Assembly: GCA_013397115.1 (NCBI GenBank)
Contig: VWZW01004032.1
Span: 1 to 64,000, forward strand
DNA from: Edolisoma coerulescens
Lineage: Eukaryota > Chordata > Aves > Passeriformes > Campephagidae
Length of the DNA stretch: 64,000 nucleotides
Direction of reading: 5' to 3'
This document shows, piece by piece, positions 14,862 through 24,125 of this stretch. The translations under genes and the position numbers were made by a program. Each line of letters begins with the position of its first letter. Position 1 is the stretch's first letter. Below the pieces are notes generated by a model. That model had not been told where the DNA came from, did not search any database, and saw only the letters and a list, made by a program, of their open reading frames with translations.

Positions 14862-15251
14862 TTTTTTAGTTTGGAAAAGACCTGTAGGATTTGAGTCCAG
14901 CTGTTAGTGTTGTCAAGACCTTCACTAGACCATGTCCTCAAGGGCTGGGTCACATGTATGAGGCCTATTAAGTGCCTCCAGGGATAGTGACCAATGACTC
15001 GTCTTGGCAGTCTGTTCTAGCGCTTTACAACCGCTTCAATGAAGACTTTTTTCCTAAAATCTAATCTAAACCTCCCCTGGCACAACTTGAAGCTGTTTTC
15101 TCTTGTCCTACCACTTGTTGCTTGGGAGAAGAGACTGAAGTTTCTCCACAACTTCCTTTGAAGTAGACATAGAAAGTGGTAAGATCTCCCCTCTGAGTCC
15201 TATTCACCAAGCTAAATGGCGCCAGTTCCCTCAGTGACTCCCTGTGAAGAC
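14862..15251 (-). mobile_element. CR1 LINE, minus strand, 3' part of a split copy
   Basis: Read on the plus strand this starts with TTTGGAAAAGACCTGTAGGA, the reverse complement of the CR1 3' end. It continues through the CR1 landmarks (CTCCAGGGATAGTGACC, AAACCTCCCCTGGCACAACTTG, TTGCTTGGGAGAAGAGAC) to the CAGTTCCCTCAGTGACTCC segment. It stops abruptly at an inserted LTR. The same CR1 appears to resume near 16076, so the two pieces are one element of roughly 600 bp broken by a younger insertion. Confidence 0.9.
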
Positions 15252-16070
15252 TGTGGGTTGACCTTGGCTGGACACTGGGTGCCCGCCAAGTTGCTCTATC
15301 ACTCTCCTTCCTCAACTGAACCAGGGAAGAAAGATTATTCAACAATTACGACCACTGCCAAAACAGACTCAATATTTGGAAATTAATTTATTACCAATCA
15401 AATCAGAGTTGGGTAATGAGAAAAGAAATCAAATTTCCCACCATCCCTTACTTCTTCCAAGGCTCAGCTTTACTCCTGAATCTTTTAGCTCTTCTCCTTG
15501 CACAGTGCAGGAGGACAGGGAATGGGGGTTACTATCAGTTCATCACACTTTGTCTCTGCTGCTCCTTTTTCCTCAGACTCCTAGTTTTTGTTGCTGAGCA
15601 GATGTCATTCAGTATGGAATATTGCTTTGGTCAGTTTGGGTCAGCTGTCCTGGCTATGTAGCCTCCCAGCCTCTTGCCCACACACCCAGCCTCCTGGCTC
15701 TTGGGGGCCAGGGGGATGTTGGAGAGACAGCCTTGATGTGGGAGTACTGCTCAGCAGTAGCCAAAACACTGATGTGTTGTCAGCACCTTTCTAGGTACCA
15801 AGAACAGCACTCTGATGGATGCTGCGGGGAAAACTAACTCCATCCCAGCAGACACTACAGTTTCCATTCCTTATTCCATATCATTTGTGTCATGCTCAGT
15901 CCCACATAATGCAACACATTAACATATCTTCCAACCATTCCATTGTGTTTAATTCTCATTACTGAAATACCTTCCCAGCACTTGCAGCTTATACCACATA
16001 CCCTATACCATTACTGTACCCAACATACAGATTTTTACACTCTCCTTCACTACTACTCCCTGTCTTTTAA
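15252..16070 (-). mobile_element. Chimeric endogenous-retrovirus LTR with adjoining internal or U3 sequence
   Basis: Minus-strand LTR material inserted in a CR1. The 3' part (15252-15570) is type A: it begins, on the plus strand, TGTGGGTTGACC and carries the reverse complement of the polyadenylation signal (TTTATT at 15387-15392). The 5' part (about 15572-15859) is type B: TTGCTGAGCAGATGTCATTC, GTCAGTTTGGGTCAGCTGTC and AACTCCATCCCAGCAGAC. The junction follows TTTCCTCAG near 15570. From 15860 to about 16070 is further non-coding sequence, either a longer U3 or the 3' end of the internal region. No gag, pol or env sequence is present. The TG...CA ends are visible for the 15252-15859 part (TGTAGTGTCTGC...CAACCCACA on the minus strand). 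Confidence 0.75.
15387..15392 (-). promoter_or_regulatory. LTR polyadenylation signal AATAAA
   Basis: TTTATT on the plus strand, AATAAA on the minus strand, in the same relative place as the signal in the type-A LTR at 48 kb (within GGTAATAAA). It would have directed 3' processing of proviral transcripts. Current activity is unknown. Confidence 0.5.
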
Positions 16071-16075
16071 CAGAT

Positions 16076-16287
16076 AGATACCATTCTCCCTTTCCATGAG
16101 CTTCCCCTACTCCTCCAATGTCCTCCAGTATTGAGGCACCCAAATCTGCTCAGAGTACTCAAGGAGGGGCCAGGGCAGTGTGCGGCAACCACCTCCCTTG
16201 ACCTACCAGCTGTGCTGTGTGTGAAGCAACCCAGGACACTGCTGGCCCTCCTGGCTGCCACACTGCTGACCCATATTCCACTTGATG
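16076..16287 (-). mobile_element. CR1 LINE, minus strand, 5' part of the split copy
   Basis: Resumes CR1 after the LTR insertion. On the plus strand the segments GAGCTTCCCC, CCAGTATTGAGGCACCCAAA, CTCAGAGTACTC, AACCACCTCCC, GCAACCCAGGA and CTGCCACACTGCTGACCCAT match, in order, the antisense CR1 segment that follows where the 14862-15251 piece ends. Its 5' end is truncated near 16287, about 30 bp from the start of an oppositely oriented CR1. Confidence 0.8.
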
Positions 16288-16315
16288 TTGTTATATATGG
16301 CATGTATATACTTAT

Positions 16316-17350
16316 ATCATGGCCTCACCAAGGGCAAGTTCTGCTTGACCAGGCTGGTGGCCTCCTGCAATGAAGTGATTCCATCCACGGACAAGGGAAG
16401 AGCTACAGAAATAATTTATCATTTATATTAATGGCTTTTTGTAAAGCTTTTGATGGACAATCCACAACATTCTTCTCTCTAAATCGGAGAGATGAATTTG
16501 GAGGGTGGATTGTTAGATGGGTAAGGAATTGGTAGGATGGTTGCATCTCAAGGGTAGTGTCAGTGGCTCAGAGTCCCGACGGAGGTCTGTGACAAGTGGT
16601 GCTCTCTAGGGTCTGTATGGGGAGCAGTGTTATTTAATATCTTTATTAATCACATAGACAAAGGGATTGAGTGCACCCTCAGCACATTTGCAGATGACAC
16701 CAAGCTGAGTGGTGCTGTGACACTCCTGAAGACAGAATGCCATCCATAGGGATATGGGAAAGCTCCAGAAGTCAGTCCATGGTAACTTCACATGCTTTAA
16801 CAAGGCCAAGTGCAAGGTGCTGCACCTGGGTTGGGACAACCCTCGGAATCAATCCAGGCTGGGGGATGAAGGGCTCAAGAGCTGCCCTGCTGGAAGGACT
16901 TGAGGGTCTGGTAGGTGAGAGGCTGGACATGACCCAGCCATGTGCACTCAAAGCCCAAGAAAGCCAAACGTGTCCTGGGCTGCACCCAGAGCAGCGTGGG
17001 CAGCAGGGGAGGGAGGGGATTCTGCCCCTCTGCTCTGCTCTGCTCTGCTCTGGTGAGACCCCACCTAGACCACTGCATCCAGTTCTGTGCTCCCCAGGAC
17101 AGGAAGGACGTGGAACCGTTGGAGCGNAGCGAGTCCAGAGGAGGGACACCAAGGTGATTAGAAGGATGAAGCACCTCTCCCATGAGGAAAGGCTGACAGA
17201 AACGGGATTGTTCAGCCTGGAAAAGAGAAGGGTTCAGTGTGACCTAAGTGAGGCCTTCCAGTATCTGAAGGAACCCTACAAGAAAGATAGAAACTTTTTA
17301 TAAGGGTATGTAGTGACAAGACAAGGGTGAATGGCTGGTTTAAACCCAAA
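16316..17350 (+). mobile_element. CR1 LINE with decayed reverse-transcriptase region
   Basis: A plus-strand CR1 copy. Decayed reverse-transcriptase sequence is readable in pieces: HGLTKGKFCLTRLVAS near 16318-16366, then VLFNIFINHIDKG, followed by the catalytic block FADDTKLSGAV with FADD encoded at 16687-16698. Frameshifts and stops separate the pieces, so it is not functional. Downstream are the CR1 segments CTGCACCTGGG, GTGAGACCCCACCTAGACC, TTCAGCCTGG and CTTCCAGTATCTGAAGG. The match fades near 17350, so the last few hundred bases of the usual 3' end are missing. A pentamer expansion (about 17031-17051) and a single undetermined base (17127) lie inside. Long open frames here are by-products of this repeat. 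Confidence 0.92.
17031..17051. repeat. (TGCTC)n microsatellite inside CR1
   Basis: At least four tandem TGCTC units. Related CR1 copies have a shorter CTCTGCTCTG segment here, so this looks like local slippage expansion within the element. Confidence 0.85.
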
Positions 17351-18307
17351 CACGTTCTCCTTTTTAATATTTCTTAAACAAAAGCAATTTTAAGAGTTCA
17401 TATCACACTTCTAACAACCTCCTGAAAGGTATCACTGCCCCAAATTATCTCATTCCGCATGTTTCTGTATGCCTTATTCTACATTTTGAAGCTGCACCAC
17501 ATTAATAGGTTATGCAGATTTTGTGATGCATTTACACCAGCTCAGGCTGTTGTTTGAATCCCGAAAGATCTATTGGCAGTCTCTTAATTTTTAAGCTTCT
17601 GTGATACTAGCCATTTGAGAATTTTAAAATTAATTTTTACATGAAGTGAATTCTCCAGTAGACTTGCAGTAAAAAGTAAGGAAGAATTATTGGCCTGATG
17701 TAATTGACTTTGAAGGTAAATTGCAATTTACTGCTCTTGCTGCAGCTACCAAGTAGTATTTCTGGTAAAGCCTTGATATTTTACATTTTTGAGAGTCTAA
17801 TTAAACACCTTAATTATATTGAGCAGGACTAACACTGACTGAAAAGAATAAAAGCTTTTGATGTTAGAAGTTAGATCTCACACTTAGAGGTTAGAGATAA
17901 CATTTTAGGACACTGTTCTACACCGAAATTAAAAATGCATCTTACCCATTTCAGGTTTGCCTGCCTCCTTTAAAACAGAGACTAGTGGAGGCCCTTGTGG
18001 TACTGCTTCTTTTGGCCGTCCTCAGAAGTCTTCCTTCTGCTCTGGCTGGTAGGTGAGCACAGGATAACTTAGTGCCGCTACAATGTGAGGTGTAATTGTC
18101 ACTAAACTCATCTCTGGAAGACGGAGTCAGGTTTTTTGATGAGTGTAATATTATTTAGGAAACAAAACCTGTCACATATTAAGATTCCTCAAAATCATTC
18201 AAAGAAGAAACGGAGGTGTTTTTAAGGCGAAAGATATAAACAGAATAGTATATTAATTCTCAAAACATAACACTTGAACTAGTAGATTCGGTAGAGATAT
18301 CTAACGA
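17351..18307. other. Unique sequence between CR1 and LTR
   Basis: AT-rich, without a recognisable repeat or gene, apart from the GC-richer candidate exon at 17955-18052. Confidence 0.55.
17955..18052 (+). other. Candidate exon (94-98 nt), weak
   Basis: The segment follows CTTACCCATTTCAG and ends at either of two overlapping donors: GGCTG|GTAGGT (after 18048) or GGTAG|GTGAGC (after 18052). It is clearly richer in G+C than its flanks. Two frames are open up to the first donor: one begins VCLPPLKQRLVEALVV, the other, two bases in, LPASFKTETSGGPCGTASFG. The latter meets a TAG if the second donor is used. I recognise neither. It could equally be part of an old repeat. Confidence 0.2.
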
Positions 18308-19408
18308 TGTTGGGCTGGGTTGACCCTGGTTGCCTGATGGGTGTCCACTAAAGCTTTGCTATCCCTCTACTCCTCAACTGGAAAGAGAAAGAGAAGAGAA
18401 AGGACAATGAAAATCTCATGGGTTGAGATAAGGACAGGGACAGATCATTCAGTAATTAGCATCATGGGCGAAATAGTCTGGACATGCAAAAAATTTAAAT
18501 TAATTAATTTTGTTACCAGTCAAATCAAGGGTAAGAAGTAAAACCTAAATCTTGAAGTGTGTTTCTCCCATGTCTCTCTTGTTCATGGGCTCAGCTTCAC
18601 TCCGATTTTCTCTTCCTCCTTCCACCCAGCAATGCAGGGAGACAGAGAATGGCAGCTGTGGTCCGTTCATCACACATTGTCTCTGCCACTCCTTCCTCCT
18701 CAGGAGGAGGACTGACAACACTCTTTCTCTGCTGTACCGTGGAGTCCCTCCCACAGGAGACAGTCCTGCATGATTTCTTCAGTGTGGGTCCTTCCCACAG
18801 GATACAGTCCTTCACAAACTGCTCCCCTGTGGGTCCCTCCCCTGTGACGCAGTCCTTCAGGAATCGGCTACTCCAGCATAGGACCCCCATGGGGTCACAA
18901 GTCCTGCCAGCAAACCTGCTCCCACGTGGGCTCCTCTTTGCACAGGTCCACAGTCCTGCTCAGAAGTCCCTCCAGCATGGGCTTCTCCTGTCTGCACAGC
19001 CTCCTTCAGGCCATGTGCACCTGCTCTGGTGTGGGTCTGCTACGTGGGCTGCAGGTGGATCTCTGCCTTCCCATGGATCTCCATGGGCTGCAGGAAATCT
19101 CTGCTCCCACACCTGGAGCATCTCCTCTATCTCCTTCTTCACTGACCTTGCAGGAGGGTTCCTCTCACATATTTTTATTCCTTTTGTCTCTGTCTGCAAT
19201 TGCTCCTGCACAATGTCTTTTTCCCCTTCTCAAATCTGTTATCCCAGAGGCATTACTGTCGTCATTGATGGGCTCAGCCCTGACCAACAGCAGGTTCATC
19301 TGTGAGCCATCTGGCATTGGGCCTGTTAGACACAGGGGAAACTTCTGGCAGCTTGTCACAGAAGCCACCCTAAAGGCCCCAGCAAAAAAAAAAGGAAAAC
19401 CCATTATA
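18308..19408 (-). mobile_element. Type-A ERVL-like solo LTR, minus strand
   Basis: An endogenous-retrovirus LTR of about 1.1 kb, same family as those at 33.6, 38.95 and 48 kb. On the plus strand it opens GGGTTGACCCTGG (the LTR 3' end) and closes ACAGAAGCCACCC...AAAACCCATTATA (the LTR 5' end). The middle (about 18720-19080) holds degenerate tandem units of roughly 40-45 bp built around GTGGGTCCCTCCCA and CAGTCCTTCA. Both the promoter A/T box and the AATAAA signal have mutated compared with the 48-kb copy. No primer-binding site or internal retroviral sequence adjoins it, so it is best read as solo. The 248-codon open frame at 18559-19305 on the plus strand is antisense to this LTR and is not treated as a gene. 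Confidence 0.85.
18720..19080. repeat. Degenerate ~40-45-bp tandem array within LTR
   Basis: Repeated cores such as TGTGGGTCCTTCCCACAG and TGTGGGTCCCTCC, each followed by a CAGTCCTTCA or CAGTCCTGC segment, recur about six times with strong divergence. This is an internal feature of the LTR family and explains much of the length difference between copies. Confidence 0.65.
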
Positions 19409-19416
19409 GTGTAAAA

Positions 19417-19494
19417 GATTACTCAGATTAAGTGACAATTAGGATTACTCAGATTAAGTGACAACTAGGATTACTCAGATTAAGTGACAATTAG
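19417..19494. repeat. 26-bp unit, three tandem copies
   Basis: Three head-to-tail 26-bp units at 19417-19442, 19443-19468 and 19469-19494, each starting GATTACTCAGATTAAG. Units 1 and 3 are identical and unit 2 has one substitution (T to C). The array is flanked by an inverted repeat, TAGTGTAAA (19407-19415) and TTTACACTA (19497-19505), and sits immediately beside the 5' end of the minus-strand LTR. No coding potential. Confidence 0.95.
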
Positions 19495-19505
19495 GATTTA
19501 CACTA

Positions 19506-20458
19506 AGGGGAAAGATATATAATGAATTCTTTTTTAGTGAGTCTTCAAGAATATAAAAAAAGCTAATGCTCTCTGAAATTAGTCATTTCTGTTTCCAAAA
19601 TGACCAGAAGTAGAATCTGCTTTTAATTATAGTTTTAGATGACTTTGCAAGAGGAAATAAATTTTTAAGTCAACAAAAACTGCAAGAGTTACAGAAAAAT
19701 GGTTACAATAAAGAGTGCATAGCTCTTTAAACTTCTTGCTTTGTCCATCTTCTCTTAATATACAGACTACTTGTTCTTATGGACAGCTAGGTAAAATTTT
19801 TATTCTGACACCATTATCCTTCTTACAAATGTAGGTTACAAATGTTGCCTTCCATGAAAAGGTAATATTTAATGATGAAGTTGTGAATGTGAAGCAACAG
19901 AGCAATGCAAACCGATCAGTAGCTTAGATCACATCTTGGCAAGGTTTAATATCTTATTACCAGCTTCAATATTTTAACTTTAGTCTCTAAAACTAACAAG
20001 GTAAAGAGCAACATAAAATTAGATTAAAATGGTGAGGAATTGGGACTATAATCTAAAAACATAGCATTTTTCTCAAAAAACCAAGAATTTTTATATAATC
20101 ACATGATCAACTCTCTTGTTAATATCAGAAATTCTTTCCCTCCTGCCTACCTGTTTGTCATCTTCTCCCACCACATTTATTGTAGGTGATATTTACCTTG
20201 CAAGTCCCTTTTAAAAGTAAGTGGTCCCCACATTATGTCAGCATAGGAAATTATTGTTTTAAAAAGAAAACAAAAATCTACCTTGGTAACACTCCCGGTG
20301 AAATTAAAAATATTATGTGAGTACTTGATGTAAATTTAGCCTATAGTCAGAAAATGAATGTTAAGGGAAATAGTGATGAAAGTGGGAACCAAATATTTAT
20401 TTTTATGTTTTCCCTGCTTTGTTATATTACAGATATTTGTCAGTTATTGCAATCTTTT
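19506..20458. other. Unique AT-rich sequence, nothing recognised
   Basis: No open frame of note, no repeat family and no splice-bracketed segment was noticed. Confidence 0.6.
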
Positions 20459-20585
20459 ATTTTCCTTTCTTCCTTTTTTCCCCCTCCTTTTTCCTTCAAA
20501 CTCTTTTTTCCTTCACTTTTTTTTTTCTTNCTGTCCTGTCCTGTCCTGTCCTGTCCTCTCCACTCTGCTCCTCTCCTCTCCACTT
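20459..20585. repeat. Polypyrimidine tract with (CTGTC)5
   Basis: Nearly continuous C/T on the plus strand, including T-runs, five CTGTC units at 20531-20555 and CTCTCC-type repeats after them. A single undetermined base at 20530 marks a likely assembly join next to the repeat. Open frames here are low-complexity artefacts. Confidence 0.9.
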
Positions 20586-21802
20586 TAAGCCAAAGTTAGA
20601 AGTTTTGTTGATGTCCCTCCTTACCTCCTCATTGTCCCTAATAACGCAAATTATAATCATGCAAAAGGGAGCAAGCATGGTATGCCACTTCTTGCTGATA
20701 GATGAATGCACAGAACACAATTTAAACCTCAAAATGCAGAGAAGAGAGGCAAAAAAGCTATGAGAACTGATGATAACTAAAAACTGTTCAAATTGTAGAT
20801 ACTTGGCAAAACACTGATCTCTTAGAATAGTTTTGAGTCAGCGCATGAAACGAGTGTTTTCAGCTTTCCTGTTACACAGAAAAGTCACAGTTTTTCAGGT
20901 GTTTGAATTAAAGATTCATGGACTGTCCTTCTCATGTGGGGATTTTTCTTTTTCCTGGGCAAATAGCTTCTGATTTCTCACTCAGTGAGTTTCTTCTGTG
21001 ACACGAATGGCCAACAGAGTGATGGATGTCTTATGTTTATGCTTCTCCCTTTTTCTTACTATTTTTTTTAAACAGTATCTCCTGCATTGAGCTGAAGCCA
21101 AGAGCTAGTGTGTGTGGTGAGTGTATGGGCTTGTGATATGTTCTTGTGACTCACAGACTATTATGGGGAAGGTGAGAGGAAGTGAAGAATGGTGTAAGAG
21201 ATGCTGTAGCTCGATATTTTCTCTGTGTCTCTTTCACACTGTATGCTTTCTTTTCTTGGCCTGAGAAAGATTGACTACCTCTGTAATACAAAATTTAATC
21301 ATGGAATATGTTGGTTATCTATTAAAATTTGCTTTCTGGAGTGCAGTTCTATCTATACTTTGCAAGTAGGCATTTATCTTCTTCTCAGTTCAAAAATGTT
21401 AATATTCTTTATTGCTCTGAATGTGACTGCTAGGGAAATGAATACAAACATGTAGGAGTGAAGACCTATGACTTTATGTGTTTCTACTGTTTCTTTATGT
21501 GGCCAAATAGGTTAATTCAATGTTTCATTTATCTGCAATATGATCAAAATGATCATTCATTTCACATAGTGCAAAAGTGATATGGAAATTCCTCTCCCAC
21601 TTGAGGCATGGTTTCCGTGCCGTGTAATATAACAAATTTGAAATGTTCTACTTGCCAGCATTATGGAATCATCTTAACTATTTCAACCTTGTGCAGGTTT
21701 TTAAAATTTTAATAGTTCCCCACATCGTTAAAGTATTATAACTCTAAAAGAGTTCAGTTGATTTATTAGCCTAGTTTTAAAATTGCCAATGATAAGAAGG
21801 TA
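20586..21802. other. Unique AT-rich sequence, nothing recognised
   Basis: No gene, RNA gene or identifiable mobile element was seen. Open frames are below 80 codons. Confidence 0.6.
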
Positions 21803-23335
21803 TGTTATAGAATCATTGAATGGCTTAGGCTGGAAACTTCAACCCTACTGCCATGGGCAGGGACACCTTTCACTACACCAATTTGCTCAGGGCAACCTGG
21901 TCTGGGACACTTTCAGGGATGAGACAACCACAACTTCTCTGGACAACCTGTTCCTGTACCTCACATCCAGTGTCCTCTGAGCAGAGAATGTCTTCCTCAC
22001 ATCCAACCTAAATGACTCATTTTTTAGTTCAAAAATATTACCTCATTTCCTATCACTACATGCCCATATAAAAGGTCACTCTTTCTCTTTTTTTATAGGC
22101 CCCTTTATGTACCGGAAGCCTGTCATATGGTCTCCCCAGGGCCTTCTCTTCTCCTGGCCAAATAACACCTCACACTCTGATCTTCTTCATGGCCCTCGTC
22201 TGGACCCACTCCAAGAGGTCCATGTCTTTCTTCTGCTGAGGTCCCAAGAGCTAGACACAACACTCTAAGTGGGGTATCATGAAGACAGAGTATAGGGCAA
22301 GAATCACCTCCCTCAAGCTGCTGGTCAGTCTGGTTTTGATGCAGCCCAGGATGTGATTGGATTTCTGGGCTGTGGTCACACACTGTTAGCTCCTGTCCAG
22401 CTTTTCATCCTTGACAAGCTTTCAGTCCTTCTCCACAAGGCTGCTCTAAATGGGTTCTCTCAATTTGTACTCATGTCTGGGATTGGCCCAACCCAGGTGT
22501 AGTACCTCACACTGGAACTTGTTGAACCTCACTAGGTTCTTGTGGGCCCACTCCTTGAGCTTTTCAGGTCCCTCTGGATAATATCCTGTTCATTTGTTAT
22601 GTCAGCTGCATTGCTCAGTTATGTGTCATCTGCAAACTTGCTGAGGCTGCATGCAATCCCACTGGCCATGTCATTGACAACGATATTCAAGAGCACTGGT
22701 CCCACACCTGAGCCATGAGGGACACTGCTTGCCACCAGTCTCCACCTGGACATAAAACCATTGACCATGACTTGCTACCTGAGTGCATCCAGACAATTCC
22801 TCATCCACCAATATTTCACCCTTCAAATCCATCTTTCTCCAATTTGGAGATGAAGGTGTCATGTGGGAACATGTCAAAGTCCTTACAGAAGCCGAGGTAG
22901 ATGATGTTGGTCAGTCTTCCCCGGACAACTGTTGTAGGTCCTCCATCCTAGAAGGCCACTGGGGTGGTCAGGCTCAATTTGCCTTTGGTGAGGCTGCTCT
23001 GGCTGTCTCAGATCACCACCTTGTATTGAATGTGTCTTGACCTTACATCACGAGGCTCTGCTCCATGGTCTTCCCAAGCACAGATGTGAGGCTCACCAGT
23101 CTCTAGATCCCTGTATCTTTTCTCTCTTTTCTAAAATTAGGGAAAATTTTTCCCTTTTTCCACTCAGCAGGGACTTCAACTGACCACCATGATTTTTCAA
23201 ATACAAAGGAGAGCAGCTTGGCAATAACATCAGCCAGTTCCCTCAGGACACTGGGGTAAATCTTGTCAGACCCCACGGACTTGTGGCAATTCTGTTTCAT
23301 CAAGCAGTCTCAATGCAATTTTATTTCAGGCCTTG
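21803..23335 (-). mobile_element. CR1 LINE, minus strand, 1.5 kb with decayed RT
   Basis: The longest CR1 in the window. On the plus strand it begins ATAGAATCATTGAATGGCTT (the reverse complement of the CR1 3' end) and runs through CTGCCATGGGCAGGGACA, GGTCTCCCCAGGGCCTTC, GGTCCATGTCTTTCTTCTGC and on into the reverse-transcriptase region. On the minus strand the catalytic block is at 22625-22636 (FADD), but the next residues read T then a stop, where intact copies have TKL. An N-terminal RT piece containing VLRELADVIAKLL is readable at 23103-23303. Scattered stops and frameshifts show it is dead. The 5' end is truncated or fades near 23335. Confidence 0.93.
22625..22636 (-). other. RT catalytic FADD block of decayed CR1
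   Basis: TTTGCAGATGAC on the minus strand encodes FADD, the two-aspartate metal-binding motif of CR1 reverse transcriptase. The second codon after it (AAG in intact copies) is TAA here, a clear inactivating stop. Confidence 0.85.
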
Positions 23336-23512
23336 CAGATATTGTCTGTGTCTTTCATAGTCTGCGTCAAAGAAGAGTATGGGAAAGAGAACAGAATGAC
23401 CTCAAGAATTCAAAGGAAGTTTTAAAAGTTAGGCCTCTGTTGTAAAAGACTCCCTTTTTGTAGCGTTTCTCTGCTTGAATGTCAGATTCACGCAGCTCTG
23501 ACATGATGTTTT

Positions 23513-23552
23513 ATACATATACATATATATATATATACACACATATATATAT
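23513..23552. repeat. (AT)n / (CA)n microsatellite
   Basis: Alternating ATATAC/ATATAT dinucleotide sequence of about 40 bp. Confidence 0.9.
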
Positions 23553-23950
23553 GCCGCTACATAAATATGTATCGCTTAATAGTTATGTCAATTTAATTTT
23601 CAGAATAAATCTCAGAAGGACATTTTGAGCAACAACTGAAGCTAAATCAGTATAAATTAATATACTGTTTTGCATGTTCTTTAATGATTGTGATGAGGGG
23701 AACATAATTCTAGTTGCTGTGGACTTGCATGTGCTGATCAGATGATTGCAGAATCTTCTCCCCACGAAGTGGGGGATGCTATCTAGCATCACACAAAGAT
23801 TAAAATTTCATTTTATACTTCCATGACTTTTATTGTCAGAAAAGAAATAAGTCAGAAAAAGAAAAGCTCTTTAAAGAAAGAAATTAACATCTTTCTGTAG
23901 ATCTCTCCATTTGCAATGAAAAAAATCAGCACTTGCTACTGGGGCAGACA

Positions 23951-24125
23951 GGTAATATATGCATATATGCACACATACATATAAAATACATGTATAATAC
24001 CTATATTATATACAACAAATTATATATTATATCTTATATACAATAAAATATTACATATAATAAATATCATGTATATTTCATGTATTATATATACATCAAA
24101 TGCATTTATATAATGTATATATACT
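23951..24125. repeat. AT-rich low-complexity region with palindromic pieces
   Basis: Almost entirely A/T with scattered G/C, made of TATATA, TACATATA and ATGTATAT-type words in both orientations. This is expected to melt easily or form small cruciforms. There is no tandem unit long enough to define. Confidence 0.8.

Noticed and set aside
16737..17303. 188-codon plus-strand open frame as a gene
   Set aside because: It is CR1 sequence downstream of the RT motif, read in a frame that crosses an undetermined base and a pentamer expansion.
18559..19305. 248-codon plus-strand open frame as a gene
   Set aside because: It lies wholly inside a minus-strand type-A LTR and includes that LTR's degenerate tandem units. 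It has no recognisable domain, so it is treated as a by-product, with the shared antisense frame noted as a finding.
19417..19494. CRISPR-like array
   Set aside because: The 26-bp units are directly adjacent with no spacers, there are only three, and the genome is a vertebrate.
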